Virus record (IMG/VR): IMGVR_UViG_3300048121_000522
Location: 1-31,644 of that record
Reading direction: 5' to 3' (one strand)
Length of the DNA: 31,644 bases
Source of the DNA: a virus
Shown here: positions 1-7,122 of the stretch, piece by piece
How the letters are laid out: each line of letters opens with the position of its first letter
How positions within the stretch are numbered: the first letter of the stretch is position 1
Program-made: the position numbers and the translations under genes
The notes under the pieces: model-generated
The model's input: only the letters and a program-made list of their open reading frames with translations
Databases searched by the model: none
What the model was told of the DNA's origin: nothing

Positions 1-57
1 GATGGTGCAGTCGTAGAGGCGAACTGCTTGAATGATAAATTATTTGAATTAAACTAA
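1..57 (+). CDS. 3' fragment of small DGG-motif tail-associated protein
   Basis: The first 19 codons, including the TAA stop, are identical to the last 19 codons of the complete 100-aa gene at 30211-30513. This is a gene end cut by the start of the window. It belongs to the exact 127-bp repeat shared with 30457-30583, so it most likely is the same gene seen again on a circular or circularly permuted genome. The next gene starts one base after the stop. Confidence 0.85.
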   Translation, partial: DGAVVEANCLNDKLFELN

Positions 58-127
58 TATGGCAACGACTTACGACAAAGCGAGTCTGGTAATGATACCG
101 AGTGGTGTCAAGGAAAGCAAATTGTAT
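1..127. repeat. Exact 127-bp terminal direct repeat, copy 1
   Basis: Bases 1-127 are identical to 30457-30583; the first mismatch is at 128 (a) against 30584 (t). The repeat spans the end of the small DGG-motif gene and the first 23 codons of the adhesin gene. Its length equals a k-mer size commonly used in metagenome assembly, which points to an assembly-graph overlap at a branch rather than a packaged terminal repeat. Confidence 0.9.
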
Positions 128-1876
128 AGCATCAAGCCTACGGACGGCGATGGTGATTTCACCTTTAGTAGAGGTACGGACACGGCAACGAGGGTGAATA
201 GTAGCGGACTGATTGAGAAGGAGAGAGGGAACTTTGTTTCTTGGTCAAACGATTTTTCAAAAGCATCTTGGCTTAAAATACAATCTTCAATATCCGCTGG
301 ATTTAGTGGGTATGATGGTAGTTCAAATGCTTGGAAAGCGGTAGAAAACACCGCTAATAGCAATCATTATTTTTATCAAAATGCCTTGAATAGTAATGTC
401 AGCACATTAAGTTTATATGCAAAGACTAATGGTAGAGATTTGCAATTACGAGTAGATGGTGTTGGTACAAATAAGGCATTTGTAAATTATGACTTATCTG
501 CTGGTTCTATTGGTTTATCGGGTGGTACTGGACTAATTGATTCTAATATTGAATCAGTAGGAGGCGGATGGTATAGATGTTCATTTGCAGTAAGTGATTC
601 GGGGACTTATGGTATGGGTATCGTTATGATTACTGATGCCGCAACATCTACCGAATTATCATCATACATTGGTGATGGCGTAAGTGGAATTTTTATCCAA
701 GATGCACAATTGGAACAAGGTTTAGTAGCCACAGATTACATTGAGACCTCTGCTCCCGTTTATGTAGGCATTACGGACAACCTACCGAGATTGGATTATC
801 ATAATCCAGATTCACCGACTCCTAATTCGTGTCCGTCTTTGTTGCTTGAGCCGAGTAGGACGAATCTTGCGGTACATAGCGAGTATTTCAACTCATATAG
901 CGCGGTGCGTTTAAATAGGAATGCAAATAGCGCAACTTCACCAGAAGGCGTAACAAACGCCACAAAATTAGTTCCTACGGCAGTATTGGGTACGCACTAC
1001 TTTGTGCAAACAAACGCAGTAACAAGTGGACAAAAAACGACTATTTCGTTTTATGCAAAAGCAGACGGATACAATTTCATTCGTGCCGTATTTAGTTCAA
1101 TAAACGGAGCGTATCCCGATTACTACCAATCCTTTGATTTAAGCGATGGAAGTCTTGATGATAGTAGCGGTATTGATTCTGCTGACATAGAACCAATGGG
1201 AAATGATTGGTATAGATGTACGGCAACGGCAACGGCAGCAGCAAGTGTTTCAAGTGCAAATTATTTCTTTTTGTATGAAACAAGTAACACGCCTACATTT
1301 ACGGCCGATGGCACAAGCGGTGTTTTGATTTACGGATTACAAGTAGAGACAAACGCAAGTTACCCCACCTCCTACATCCCCACCTACGGAACGAGTGCGA
1401 GTAGGGCGTTAGAATATGGTATTTCAGATATTTCTTCACTACTTACATCTAACGAGGGTACATTGTTAATTCATTTGAATGATGATGCTAATTCTGGAGG
1501 ATATGGTAGTGGTGCTTTATCTATTGGTTTACAAGCAATAGGTGGTGCTAATTTTGTTGGATGGGCATCAAATTCCCCAGCAGATACTGAATTGAGGGGT
1601 ATTTACAAAGTAAGCGGTTCTACTTATTATTTAGGTTCATCTACTGCCGTTAATACAGAATGTAAGATTTTGATAAAATGGGATTCGGGTTCTGCTTCAT
1701 TCTTTAAGGATGGCGCATTAGTTAATACGCAATCAGTCGGAGGTTTTAGCGGTCAGCCACTTGATGAATATCTATTGCCTAATCAATACAGAACGGGTAA
1801 TTTCCCGATGAAGCAAACACTTGTTTTCCCAACTGCTCTAACTGATGCCGAGTGTATCGCCCTAACAACTATTTAA
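59..1876 (+). CDS. Putative tail adhesin / receptor-binding protein (allele A), 605 aa
   Basis: I infer a tail fibre or receptor-binding protein. Residues 1 to about 55 form a head segment almost identical to the gene at 30515. Two beta-rich modules follow, at about 58-230 and 265-440. Each starts with a hydrophobic NxF/EYF segment and carries a WYRC motif near its end, as in carbohydrate-binding jelly-roll modules. Between them is a conserved block with LPRLDY and CPSLLLEPSRTN. Residues from about 450 to the end resemble a LamG/concanavalin-A-like sandwich (GTLLIHLND, then FFKDG). ATG 59 lies one base after the upstream stop. The protein has no signal peptide, as expected for a virion protein. 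The sequence after residue 55 differs strongly from the copy at the other end of the window, the usual pattern for host-range determinants. The adhesin role rests on architecture and position. Confidence 0.7.
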   Translation: MATTYDKASLVMIPSGVKESKLYSIKPTDGDGDFTFSRGTDTATRVNSSGLIEKERGNFVSWSNDFSKASWLKIQSSISAGFSGYDGSSNAWKAVENTANSNHYFYQNALNSNVSTLSLYAKTNGRDLQLRVDGVGTNKAFVNYDLSAGSIGLSGGTGLIDSNIESVGGGWYRCSFAVSDSGTYGMGIVMITDAATSTELSSYIGDGVSGIFIQDAQLEQGLVATDYIETSAPVYVGITDNLPRLDYHNPDSPTPNSCPSLLLEPSRTNLAVHSEYFNSYSAVRLNRNANSATSPEGVTNATKLVPTAVLGTHYFVQTNAVTSGQKTTISFYAKADGYNFIRAVFSSINGAYPDYYQSFDLSDGSLDDSSGIDSADIEPMGNDWYRCTATATAAASVSSANYFFLYETSNTPTFTADGTSGVLIYGLQVETNASYPTSYIPTYGTSASRALEYGISDISSLLTSNEGTLLIHLNDDANSGGYGSGALSIGLQAIGGANFVGWASNSPADTELRGIYKVSGSTYYLGSSTAVNTECKILIKWDSGSASFFKDGALVNTQSVGGFSGQPLDEYLLPNQYRTGNFPMKQTLVFPTALTDAECIALTTI

Positions 1877-1877
1877 G

Positions 1878-2258
1878 ATGGAGAAATTTCGCAAATATGT
1901 ATATGCCTCACAAGAGGCGTGGGAAACTCAAAAAGCCCTAATCGTACAAACCGATGAAGAAGGAAACGAATCATACAATGAAAGCGTTGTTATGGTCGTA
2001 GAACTTGGACACATCGTAGAAACCCCAGCCGTACTTGATGAAGATGGCGAGATAGTAAGCGAAGCCGTACTATCTACGGACTACTGCGTGGATATCCTAT
2101 GGCGTAACGAACCACACGCTGACTTTGTGCCGACTTGGGTTGTGCCAGTAGGCATACATACCTTCGGTTCTAAACACGCTGCGGAATATGCAAAGGCGTA
2201 TTGCGAGGCGAACCCCGAAGCGGAGTATTGTAACCCACCTGAACCGGAGGAATTATAA
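1878..2258 (+). CDS. Conserved phage protein of unknown function, 126 aa
   Basis: I do not recognise a functional family. The protein is acidic, with no membrane segment or signal peptide. It starts one base after the adhesin stop and ends in the acidic, proline-rich tail PPEPEEL. Its centre contains a WRNEPHADFVPTWVVPVGIHTFG segment followed by an Ala/Glu-rich helix and cysteines at the C-terminus. Position between the adhesin and the lysis cassette makes a tail accessory role, such as adhesin attachment or folding, plausible but unproven. Its stop overlaps the next start (TAATG), so the two are probably translationally coupled. Confidence 0.75.
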   Translation: MEKFRKYVYASQEAWETQKALIVQTDEEGNESYNESVVMVVELGHIVETPAVLDEDGEIVSEAVLSTDYCVDILWRNEPHADFVPTWVVPVGIHTFGSKHAAEYAKAYCEANPEAEYCNPPEPEEL

Positions 2259-2410
2259 TGAAGGAAGATAATAAAACACCAAGTCGGACTTCCCCAAAGG
2301 GGAGTCGCAGAGCTTGTTACTGCAAAGAAACCAATACATACAGCCGCAAGTGCTGTGATGGTAGTTTGTGGGCACAAGGTATTGGTACTATTTATTTGAT
2401 TGAAGAATGA
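2258..2410 (+). CDS. Small Cys-rich conserved protein, 50 aa
   Basis: This 50-aa gene overlaps the upstream stop (TAATG) and ends in the ATGA that starts the endolysin gene. The core reads RRACYCKETNTYSRKCCDG followed by LWAQGIG. Small proteins with this Cys cluster and WAQGIG-like end recur, as I recall, beside adhesin and lysis genes of Bacteroidota phages. The CxC and CC pairs could bind metal or form disulfides. Function is unknown. Coupling on both sides and the recognisable core make it a real gene despite its size. Confidence 0.7.
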   Translation: MKEDNKTPSRTSPKGSRRACYCKETNTYSRKCCDGSLWAQGIGTIYLIEE

Positions 2411-2865
2411 GGCTAAGCGAAAATCTAACAGTAAAGGAAGTTACCAAGAGTCAGACGGCAACGTCTCACGGCCTCTCTAACGAGCCAACTATTGAACACT
2501 TGGAAAGCCTTCGGGCCGTAGCTGAAAACATCTTTCAGCCTATTAGAAAACGCTTTGGAGTGCCTATTGCAGTCACGTCCGGTTATCGTTCGGAAGAATT
2601 GAACCGTATTTTAAGAGGAAGTACGAGTTCACAGCATTGCAAAGGAGAAGCCCTCGACCTTGATGCTGACGTTTATGGTGGTGTAACCAACGCTGAGATA
2701 TTTAATTTCATCTTGGACCATCTTGAGTTTGACCAACTTATATGGGAATTTGGCAACGAGGAGAATCCAGCTTGGATTCATTGCTCGTATACAAGAGGTA
2801 GAAATAGAGGGGAAGCCTTAGCTGCATACAAAGCAGAAGGCAAGACTCAATACAAACGATTATGA
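2407..2865 (+). CDS. Peptidase M15 endolysin
   Basis: Predicted zinc peptidase of the M15A family (D-Ala-D-Ala carboxypeptidase / L-Ala-D-Glu endopeptidase type) that cuts peptidoglycan peptides at lysis. The family motif SxHxxGxAxD appears as SSQHCKGEALD (residues 74-84), with H77 and D84 as zinc ligands, and the third ligand H125 in WIHCSY. The upstream VTSGYRS segment (about 56-62) is also typical. At 152 aa it matches single-domain phage M15 enzymes, and no cell-wall-binding domain is attached. There is no signal peptide, so release needs a holin; two membrane proteins follow directly. The start overlaps the preceding stop (ATGA), as does its stop with the next gene. Confidence 0.9.
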   Translation: MRLSENLTVKEVTKSQTATSHGLSNEPTIEHLESLRAVAENIFQPIRKRFGVPIAVTSGYRSEELNRILRGSTSSQHCKGEALDLDADVYGGVTNAEIFNFILDHLEFDQLIWEFGNEENPAWIHCSYTRGRNRGEALAAYKAEGKTQYKRL

Positions 2866-3023
2866 AAATGGATGCTACGGATATAAAAGTACTTCTAATG
2901 AACGCCTCTACGATGGCGTTATCTTTCTCAAATATAGAGGCAACTCTTAAGATTACCTTGCTTATAGCTTCTATTGGCTATACTGCACAGCGCTGGTATC
3001 TAATGAATAAGAAAAATGATTGA
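2862..3023 (+). CDS. Small single-span membrane protein, holin-like
   Basis: 53 aa with one candidate membrane helix, about residues 30-41 extended to 20-45 (ITLLIASIGYTA), followed by a charged C-terminus NKKND. It starts in an ATGA overlap with the endolysin stop and overlaps the next gene by 8 nt. A short membrane protein next to an endolysin suggests a holin or holin accessory protein. The hydrophobic stretch is modest, so the role is an inference from size and location. Confidence 0.65.
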   Translation: MKMDATDIKVLLMNASTMALSFSNIEATLKITLLIASIGYTAQRWYLMNKKND

Positions 3024-3192
3024 TAGAGTTTTTAAGAATACCAAGACAACAATCGTTGGAATTGCGTTATTTGTAACGGGCATTGTCCTTGTTGCTTTGG
3101 AAAAAGCAACCTTGACTGAAGCCGGAGCGTTCTTCGGTGTAGCCTTTGCATTATTCTTCTCTAAAGACACTATCAATGGAAAACGACTTTGA
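3016..3192 (+). CDS. Two-span small membrane protein, probable holin
   Basis: 58 aa with a short basic N-terminus (DRVFKNTK), a first hydrophobic helix at about 11-28 (TTIVGIALFVTGIVLVAL), a short charged turn (EKATLTEAG) and a second helix at about 37-48 (AFFGVAFALFFS). The end is polar. Two short transmembrane segments separated by a tight turn fit a class II-type holin, and the gene sits between the M15 endolysin and the u-spanin candidate. It overlaps both neighbours. Of the two small membrane proteins here, this is the better holin candidate. Confidence 0.7.
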   Translation: MIDRVFKNTKTTIVGIALFVTGIVLVALEKATLTEAGAFFGVAFALFFSKDTINGKRL

Positions 3193-3277
3193 CGATTTCA
3201 TCAAAGAATTAGCTGAAAAAGAACAGCCAACTTGTAATTTAGAAAATCCGGACGAATGCGAGGCTTGTGGAAGTTAA
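3176..3277 (+). CDS. Tiny acidic protein in lysis cassette, 33 aa
   Basis: A 33-aa acidic ORF with three cysteines near the end (TCNLENPDECEACGS). It begins inside the probable holin gene (17-nt overlap) and ends inside the start of the lipoprotein gene (22-nt overlap). No family is recognised. Support comes from its place in an unbroken chain of overlapping starts and stops; by itself the coding evidence is weak. Confidence 0.45.
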   Translation: MENDFDDFIKELAEKEQPTCNLENPDECEACGS

Positions 3278-3678
3278 AAGTAGGGATTATACTATTAACG
3301 CTGACAAGTTGTTCTGCATCATATCACCTGAAGCGTGCGATTGCAAAAGACCCAACGATTGTAAAAAGTCAACCGGTAATAATAGACACAACGGTAATAA
3401 CGGAAATAAGGGTTTCTAAGGGCTCCTTTGTTATTGACCGAGACACCTCCCTCCTTTTCGAGCAAAAAGGCGTTAGAACGCAAATAAAAGTGGTTAGCGA
3501 TACGTTTTGGGTTGAAACTATCTGCCCTCCCGATACTATACGCATCCAAAAAGAAATTCTTGTACCAAAACTTGTGTACCAAGAAAAGTTGTCTAACTTT
3601 GACCTTGTTAAGCTTATATTAGTTATTATAATTATACTAAGTTTAATAGCTTTCTTTAGAAAGCTAATTAAAACTTAA
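3256..3678 (+). CDS. Probable u-spanin (N-terminal lipoprotein plus C-terminal TM)
   Basis: 140 aa. Residues 1-19 are a lipoprotein signal: basic MRGLWKLK, hydrophobic VGIILLTL, then lipobox LTSC with C19 as the acylated residue. Residues about 40-105 are rich in beta-strand-forming Val/Ile/Thr. A strong transmembrane helix follows at about 117-134 (LVKLILVIIIILSLIAFF) with a basic cytoplasmic end. An outer-membrane lipid anchor and inner-membrane helix in one chain, joined by a beta-rich periplasmic domain, is the architecture of unimolecular spanins such as T1 gp11, which fuse the two membranes in the last step of lysis of Gram-negative hosts. The gene directly follows the endolysin and holin-like genes, which supports this. 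No sequence homologue is claimed. Confidence 0.72.
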   Translation: MRGLWKLKVGIILLTLTSCSASYHLKRAIAKDPTIVKSQPVIIDTTVITEIRVSKGSFVIDRDTSLLFEQKGVRTQIKVVSDTFWVETICPPDTIRIQKEILVPKLVYQEKLSNFDLVKLILVIIIILSLIAFFRKLIKT

Positions 3679-3682
3679 CTAA

Positions 3683-3862
3683 ATGGGAATAGTAGATACA
3701 CTTCTTGCGATTGATACTTCAATCCACGCTAACTTTAATGACTCATCGGCAACAGCCGAGATGAAAGACAACATTAGAAGCGTAAGTAAGCATATCTACA
3801 AGCTCATTGGTAAGTACGATATTGAAAAAAGCAACCGTTTGTTAGATGCAATGGACAGATGA
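3683..3862 (+). CDS. Small helical protein of unknown function, 59 aa
   Basis: 59 aa, mainly helical, polar and without a membrane segment. It starts 4 nt after the spanin-candidate stop and overlaps the RusA-like gene by 17 nt. No family is recognised. It is placed between the lysis and recombination genes and may belong with either. Confidence 0.6.
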   Translation: MGIVDTLLAIDTSIHANFNDSSATAEMKDNIRSVSKHIYKLIGKYDIEKSNRLLDAMDR

Positions 3863-4202
3863 AATTGAAATCGTTGTTGGTAAAGTACCTTCCCTTAACG
3901 CCTTTTACTCCAGTAAGCATTGGACGTTTAGAAAACAGCAAAAGGATAGATTCAAGGCAGAAATTAACAACGAACTTAACCGTTATGAGATTGTTTCTTA
4001 TAGAGCTGCTAAAGTCCATATCAAGTGCAATTATCGTTATGACCTCGATAACTGTATTATGGTTTCAAAGTTTGTTTGTGATAGTTTGGTGGAGCTTGGA
4101 TTTCTTCCTAATGATTCCCCTAAATATATTGGAGAGATTAAACTCACGTTTGATAGCTCGATTGAAAAAGATACTTCACTAGTTAAAATATATCTACGTT
4201 AG
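3846..4202 (+). CDS. RusA-like Holliday junction resolvase
   Basis: Predicted RusA-family crossover-junction endonuclease, which resolves branched DNA during recombination and before packaging. The family features visible are the N-terminal strand with the GKVPSLNAFYSSKHW segment (about 12-26) and the core YDLDN (65-69) followed by a helix containing D79 and a GFLPND turn (85-90), matching the RusA pattern of acidic residues in DxDN and before the final strands. At 118 aa it has the normal family size. The gene ends just before a strong terminator, closing the lysis/recombination transcription unit. Catalytic assignment is by pattern only. Confidence 0.72.
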   Translation: MQWTDEIEIVVGKVPSLNAFYSSKHWTFRKQQKDRFKAEINNELNRYEIVSYRAAKVHIKCNYRYDLDNCIMVSKFVCDSLVELGFLPNDSPKYIGEIKLTFDSSIEKDTSLVKIYLR

Positions 4203-4229
4203 TTCCCTTAGTAGATTAGTTGGTTGGAT

Positions 4230-4260
4230 AGCCCCACTTCGGTGGGGCTTCCTTTTTTTT
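4230..4260 (+). terminator. Rho-independent terminator with UUCG tetraloop
   Basis: Perfect 7-bp stem GCCCCAC (4231-4237) / GTGGGGC (4242-4248), extended by an A-T pair, closing a TTCG loop, then CC and a run of eight T. It lies 28 nt after the RusA-like stop. Confidence 0.93.
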
Positions 4261-4270
4261 GAGCTTTTTT

Positions 4271-4302
4271 TTTGCTTGAGTACTAACTTTTTTTTAACAT
4301 TG
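4271..4302 (+). promoter_or_regulatory. Putative Bacteroidota-type promoter (T-tract + TAACATTG)
   Basis: TTTG at 4271-4274 lies 20 nt upstream of TAACATTG at 4295-4302, which sits at the end of an 8-T run. This approximates the Bacteroidota -33 TTTG / -7 TAnnTTTG promoter. It is downstream of a terminator and 25 nt upstream of the next start codon. AACCAACT follows at 4311-4318. Similar elements occur at 5354, 6458, 8872 and 10855. Confidence 0.55.
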
Positions 4303-4327
4303 CTTTGTTCAACCAACTTAAAGTAAT

Positions 4328-4495
4328 ATGAAAGAAGAACTAATCAAGGTTTACGAGGCTGAAATACAAGCGCTCCGAACCGAACTTGCAATGACTCGGC
4401 ATTACATCTACCGAGACTACGAACTTCAAAGAGGTATTTCCAACCAAGCGACTCAAGATTTGATTGACGAGTTTATTAAAAGCCACAAGGTATGA
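4328..4495 (+). CDS. Small coiled-coil-prone protein, 55 aa
   Basis: 55 aa, strongly helical and charged, with no recognised family. It is the first gene after the terminator and putative promoter at 4230-4302 and so probably the first gene of a new transcript. Its leader carries AACCAACT ten nt upstream of the ATG. The stop overlaps the next start (ATGA). Confidence 0.65.
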   Translation: MKEELIKVYEAEIQALRTELAMTRHYIYRDYELQRGISNQATQDLIDEFIKSHKV

Positions 4496-4623
4496 CACTA
4501 AGCGAGGAACAAATCAAATTACTGATAGACCAAGCTGACCCGTTAGCAATTTGGCATCTATTTACCGACCAAGGGCTTCGTGAGGAAGCCAACTTTGTAG
4601 AATCTAAATACTTTGAACTATGA
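4492..4623 (+). CDS. Small protein of unknown function, 43 aa
   Basis: 43 aa, acidic and helical. It is coupled by ATGA overlaps to both neighbours. No family is recognised; the evidence is the gapless chain of start/stop overlaps. Confidence 0.6.
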   Translation: MTLSEEQIKLLIDQADPLAIWHLFTDQGLREEANFVESKYFEL

Positions 4624-4844
4624 TTAAGATTCTATCAGCACAACACCTGAAGGACGTAGACCTTAACCCGTACAATGCCGGGGGATATGTTTTTAACGAC
4701 TTTGGCGATGTTTTTTGTGTTGAGGAGGCCCTATGGTCGTATGATGATTTATACGAGCAAGGAGCACCTTTATTTTACGCCATTCATTGGGAGGGCGATG
4801 CCCTCGTTTCCGACAACGGAACTATTATTAACTCTGTATATTAA
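4620..4844 (+). CDS. Hypothetical protein, 74 aa
   Basis: 74 aa, aromatic-rich and acidic, with several Tyr/Trp and Asp residues and no membrane segment. No family is recognised. It begins in an ATGA overlap and is followed after 11 nt by the SSB gene, so it belongs to the early replication transcript. Confidence 0.65.
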   Translation: MIKILSAQHLKDVDLNPYNAGGYVFNDFGDVFCVEEALWSYDDLYEQGAPLFYAIHWEGDALVSDNGTIINSVY

Positions 4845-4855
4845 ACAAAACAATT

Positions 4856-5308
4856 ATGAAAACAGCAACTATCAAGGACGTAATGTTCGAATCCAAGTGG
4901 AACGACTTCAACATTTACAAACTATCGTTAGACAACGGTCAAAGCGGTTCAATCTTTACCAAGACTTGGGAGCCTAAGGCCGGTGATGAGTTTAACTACA
5001 CTTACGATGTAGAGAAGTCTCGATTCAAGCGAGTGAATCCTAATGCAAACTACTCCGGAGGCGGAGGTAGCTACAAACCTTCCGGAGGTGGGGGTGGTTC
5101 CAAGGACAAGTTAATCGTCCGTCAAGTAGCGCTAAAAGCTGCTGTGGAGTTCTCTACCGGTATGAACCTCAAGGCAAATCAAGTACTTCAAGTTGCCGAC
5201 ATCTTCAACGATTGGGTAAACCAAGAACCTAAACAAGAAGAAAAGCAAGAAGCATCTACGCCACCACCGGCCCAAGTGCGAGAACAAGAGGACGATTTAC
5301 CGTTCTAA
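4856..5308 (+). CDS. Single-stranded DNA-binding protein
   Basis: Predicted SSB that coats single-stranded DNA during replication and recombination and recruits partners through its C-terminal tip. Residues 1 to about 62 look like a small beta-barrel OB domain. Glycine-rich linkers follow (67-71 and 77-81), then a helical segment (about 83-122) and a Gln/Glu/Pro-rich tail ending EDDLPF. This last motif is nearly the canonical SSB tip (DDDIPF), the strongest evidence. The helical insertion between the Gly linker and acidic tail is unlike bacterial SSB. The gene ends the transcript that starts near 4300 and is followed by a terminator. Confidence 0.8.
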   Translation: MKTATIKDVMFESKWNDFNIYKLSLDNGQSGSIFTKTWEPKAGDEFNYTYDVEKSRFKRVNPNANYSGGGGSYKPSGGGGGSKDKLIVRQVALKAAVEFSTGMNLKANQVLQVADIFNDWVNQEPKQEEKQEASTPPPAQVREQEDDLPF

Positions 5309-5324
5309 AATAAATATCCAAAGG

Positions 5325-5354
5325 GGTCGGGTCGAAAGCCCGACCTTTTTTTTT
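5325..5354 (+). terminator. Rho-independent terminator after SSB gene
   Basis: Stem GGTCGGG (5325-5331) / CCCGACC (5339-5345) with a 7-nt loop, followed by nine T (5346-5354). Its T-tract runs straight into the TATAATTG promoter-like element, so terminator and promoter share bases. Confidence 0.92.
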
Positions 5355-5361
5355 ATAATTG
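5354..5361 (+). promoter_or_regulatory. Putative -7 element TATAATTG
   Basis: TATAATTG follows the T9 tract of the SSB terminator and precedes ATG 5365 by only 3 nt. The same string (T-tract, TATAATTGG, one variable base, TATGGAA) recurs at 10849-10870. If used, transcription would begin at or near the start codon, giving a leaderless message. No TTTG -33 box is visible because that stretch is the terminator stem. Confidence 0.45.
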
Positions 5362-5364
5362 GGT

Positions 5365-5538
5365 ATGGAAGATTTAGAGAGATTTTTACAAGAAGCATTA
5401 TGGCGCAAGGATTTGGCATATAGAGACCTTGCTTCCGATTATTACCGGTTGCAGATTGAATATGCCGAGCTCCGAGAACAGTACGAAATGATGATTCGAA
5501 GATTAGATATAGGGAACGACGATGAAGAATACGATTGA
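5365..5538 (+). CDS. Small helical protein upstream of helicase, 57 aa
   Basis: 57 aa, almost entirely helical and charged, with heptad-like Leu spacing and an acidic end (NDDEEYD). It overlaps the helicase-like gene by 17 nt, which suggests coupled translation. No family is recognised. The start lies only 3 nt after a putative -7 element, so it may be translated from a leaderless or very short leader. Confidence 0.6.
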   Translation: MEDLERFLQEALWRKDLAYRDLASDYYRLQIEYAELREQYEMMIRRLDIGNDDEEYD

Positions 5539-6442
5539 TTTTAGCAAACTACACGAAGATTTATTAGCCGTCCGCGAAGGACGTGTCAAAGAAGGCTACA
5601 AGTTCGGCCACGAAGCGATAGATGAATTTCTACGTTTCAAACCAAAGAACTTCAACATAATACTTGGCCACGCCAATGTGGGGAAAACAAGCCTCACTAT
5701 ATACCTTATGCTTGTGCTTTCATTGAAGCACAACATTAAATGGCTTATATATTCCAGCGAGAACGAGCCATACAGCATAATGAAAAAGCTGATTGAGTAC
5801 TACAACGGTGAGGTGCTTGAGAAACTACCGCATATGAAGTTTGAAGCAAGTCTTACTTTCTTGCAACAGTTTTTTGTCATTATGGACATATCTGAACTGC
5901 TTACTTACAAAAGCCTTTTACAGCGTGCACAAGAGGTCTACGATGAGTGGCCCTTCCAAGGGTTCCTAATTGACCCGTACAACTCTCTAGCGAAGGATAA
6001 AGATGCTCTATCGGGCCTTACCGGCCACGACTACGATTACCTTGCCGCAAGTATGATGCGTATGTTCTGCTCCAAGAACAATGTTAGCATATGGCTGAAC
6101 ACTCACGCTGTTACAACGGCACTCCGAAGCCTAAATAAGAGAGGTCAAAACTATGAAGGCTTCCCAAGCCCACCTATGGCTGCGGATTCTGAGGGTGGTG
6201 GTAAGTGGGTAAACCGTGCATCAGACTTTATGGTCATACACCGGTACAGTCAGCACCCTACGGATTGGATGTATTCCCACCTACACGTCCGCAAGGTCAA
6301 AGAGATGGAAACGGGTGGCCGTCCAACCCCGATGCAAGAGCCTATTGTTCTGCGTAGTCAAGCCGGAAACGTAGGTTTTAGTATCGCTGGTGTTGACTTG
6401 GTGAAGGAATTACGAGGAAAAGATGAGCAAATGACGCTGTAA
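5522..6442 (+). CDS. RecA-fold ATPase, DnaB-like replicative helicase candidate
   Basis: 306-aa RecA-fold P-loop ATPase, most like the C-terminal domain of DnaB-type helicases or their RepA/KaiC-like relatives. Walker A is GHANVGKT (49-56), a small-residue-rich P-loop typical of the DnaB/RepA group. SSENEP (78-83) fits the motif H1a glutamate region, Walker B is GFLID (147-151), and NTHAV (193-197) fits the sensor-like strand. SDFMVIHR (234-241) and a late basic segment match the remaining core strands. There is no DnaB N-terminal collar or primase domain. Together with the SSB and the DnaA-like protein it suggests host-assisted replication. No DNA polymerase or primase gene was found in the window. 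Confidence 0.78.
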   Translation: MKNTIDFSKLHEDLLAVREGRVKEGYKFGHEAIDEFLRFKPKNFNIILGHANVGKTSLTIYLMLVLSLKHNIKWLIYSSENEPYSIMKKLIEYYNGEVLEKLPHMKFEASLTFLQQFFVIMDISELLTYKSLLQRAQEVYDEWPFQGFLIDPYNSLAKDKDALSGLTGHDYDYLAASMMRMFCSKNNVSIWLNTHAVTTALRSLNKRGQNYEGFPSPPMAADSEGGGKWVNRASDFMVIHRYSQHPTDWMYSHLHVRKVKEMETGGRPTPMQEPIVLRSQAGNVGFSIAGVDLVKELRGKDEQMTL

Positions 6443-6449
6443 GTCGTAA

Positions 6450-6465
6450 TTTTTTTTTAACATTA
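6450..6465 (+). promoter_or_regulatory. Putative promoter element (T-tract + TAACATTA)
   Basis: A run of nine T (6450-6458) leads into TAACATTA (6458-6465), 25 nt upstream of ATG 6491. This is the same spacing as between TAACATTG (4295-4302) and ATG 4328. AACCAACT follows at 6475-6482, again as in the 4300 leader. No clear TTTG -33 box is seen. Confidence 0.5.
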
Positions 6466-6490
6466 AGTAATAATAACCAACTTTTCTATT

Positions 6491-6949
6491 ATGAACATTT
6501 TCTATTTAGATTCTTGTCCGGACAAATCAGCCCGACTTATGTACAACAAGCACGTTGTCAAGATGATTCTTGAGTCAGCTCAACTATTGTGTACTGCACA
6601 TCGTGAGTTAGGCAACGAAAACGTCCCTTACAAGTCTACACACAAGAACCACCCCTCAGCGGTGTGGACTCGTAGCGATGCAAACCACTACGTATGGGTA
6701 TATCTTCATATGATGGCCCTAGGAGAAGAATACACTCGTAGGTATGGTCGCAAACATATGACCATTACAAAGTGTGAGAAGGTTCTTGCTGACCTTCCTC
6801 CTAACATTCCGGTCAACAACTTTGAGCAACCACCACAATGTATGCCACAAGAGTACAAAGCTGACTGCTCAATCAAGGCTTATTGGAATTATTACCACGG
6901 TGCCAAGCGCAGCATCGCAACCTCAACCGATAAACTACTTTCCTTATGA
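6491..6949 (+). CDS. Conserved phage protein of unknown function, 152 aa
   Basis: The N-terminus MNIFYLDSCP, then KHVVKMILESAQLLCTAHR (20-38), HKNHPSAVW (51-59) and CMPQEYK (117-123) are blocks I recognise from a family found in many marine phages, some annotated loosely as DNA-repair proteins without support I can confirm. The conserved His/Lys/Asp residues in the first 60 positions could be catalytic. It is probably an early or middle gene because it follows a T-tract promoter candidate and lies in the replication block. Function is left open. Confidence 0.7.
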   Translation: MNIFYLDSCPDKSARLMYNKHVVKMILESAQLLCTAHRELGNENVPYKSTHKNHPSAVWTRSDANHYVWVYLHMMALGEEYTRRYGRKHMTITKCEKVLADLPPNIPVNNFEQPPQCMPQEYKADCSIKAYWNYYHGAKRSIATSTDKLLSL

Positions 6950-7122
6950 GAACAAGAGAAGAACTACTCGATTACATTCAAGACCGTCTCAGTGGGATAG
7001 GTCAATGCGATTGGGCTACGCCATTAACCTTTACGGAGGAGATGAGAAGCCTTGTACACCACGAACGTAAAAAGGATATACCCGGATTTGAGGGTACTTG
7101 GGAACAACTTGACAACCTATAA
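6946..7122 (+). CDS. Small protein of unknown function, 58 aa
   Basis: 58 aa, charged and helical at the N-terminus (RTREELLDYIQDRL). It is joined by an ATGA overlap upstream and a TAATG overlap to the HNH gene downstream. No family is recognised. Confidence 0.62.
   Translation: MRTREELLDYIQDRLSGIGQCDWATPLTFTEEMRSLVHHERKKDIPGFEGTWEQLDNL

Noticed and set aside
59-1876. Diversity-generating retroelement behind the adhesin variation
   Set aside because: No reverse transcriptase or template repeat pair was seen; variation is by whole modules, not by A-specific substitutions.
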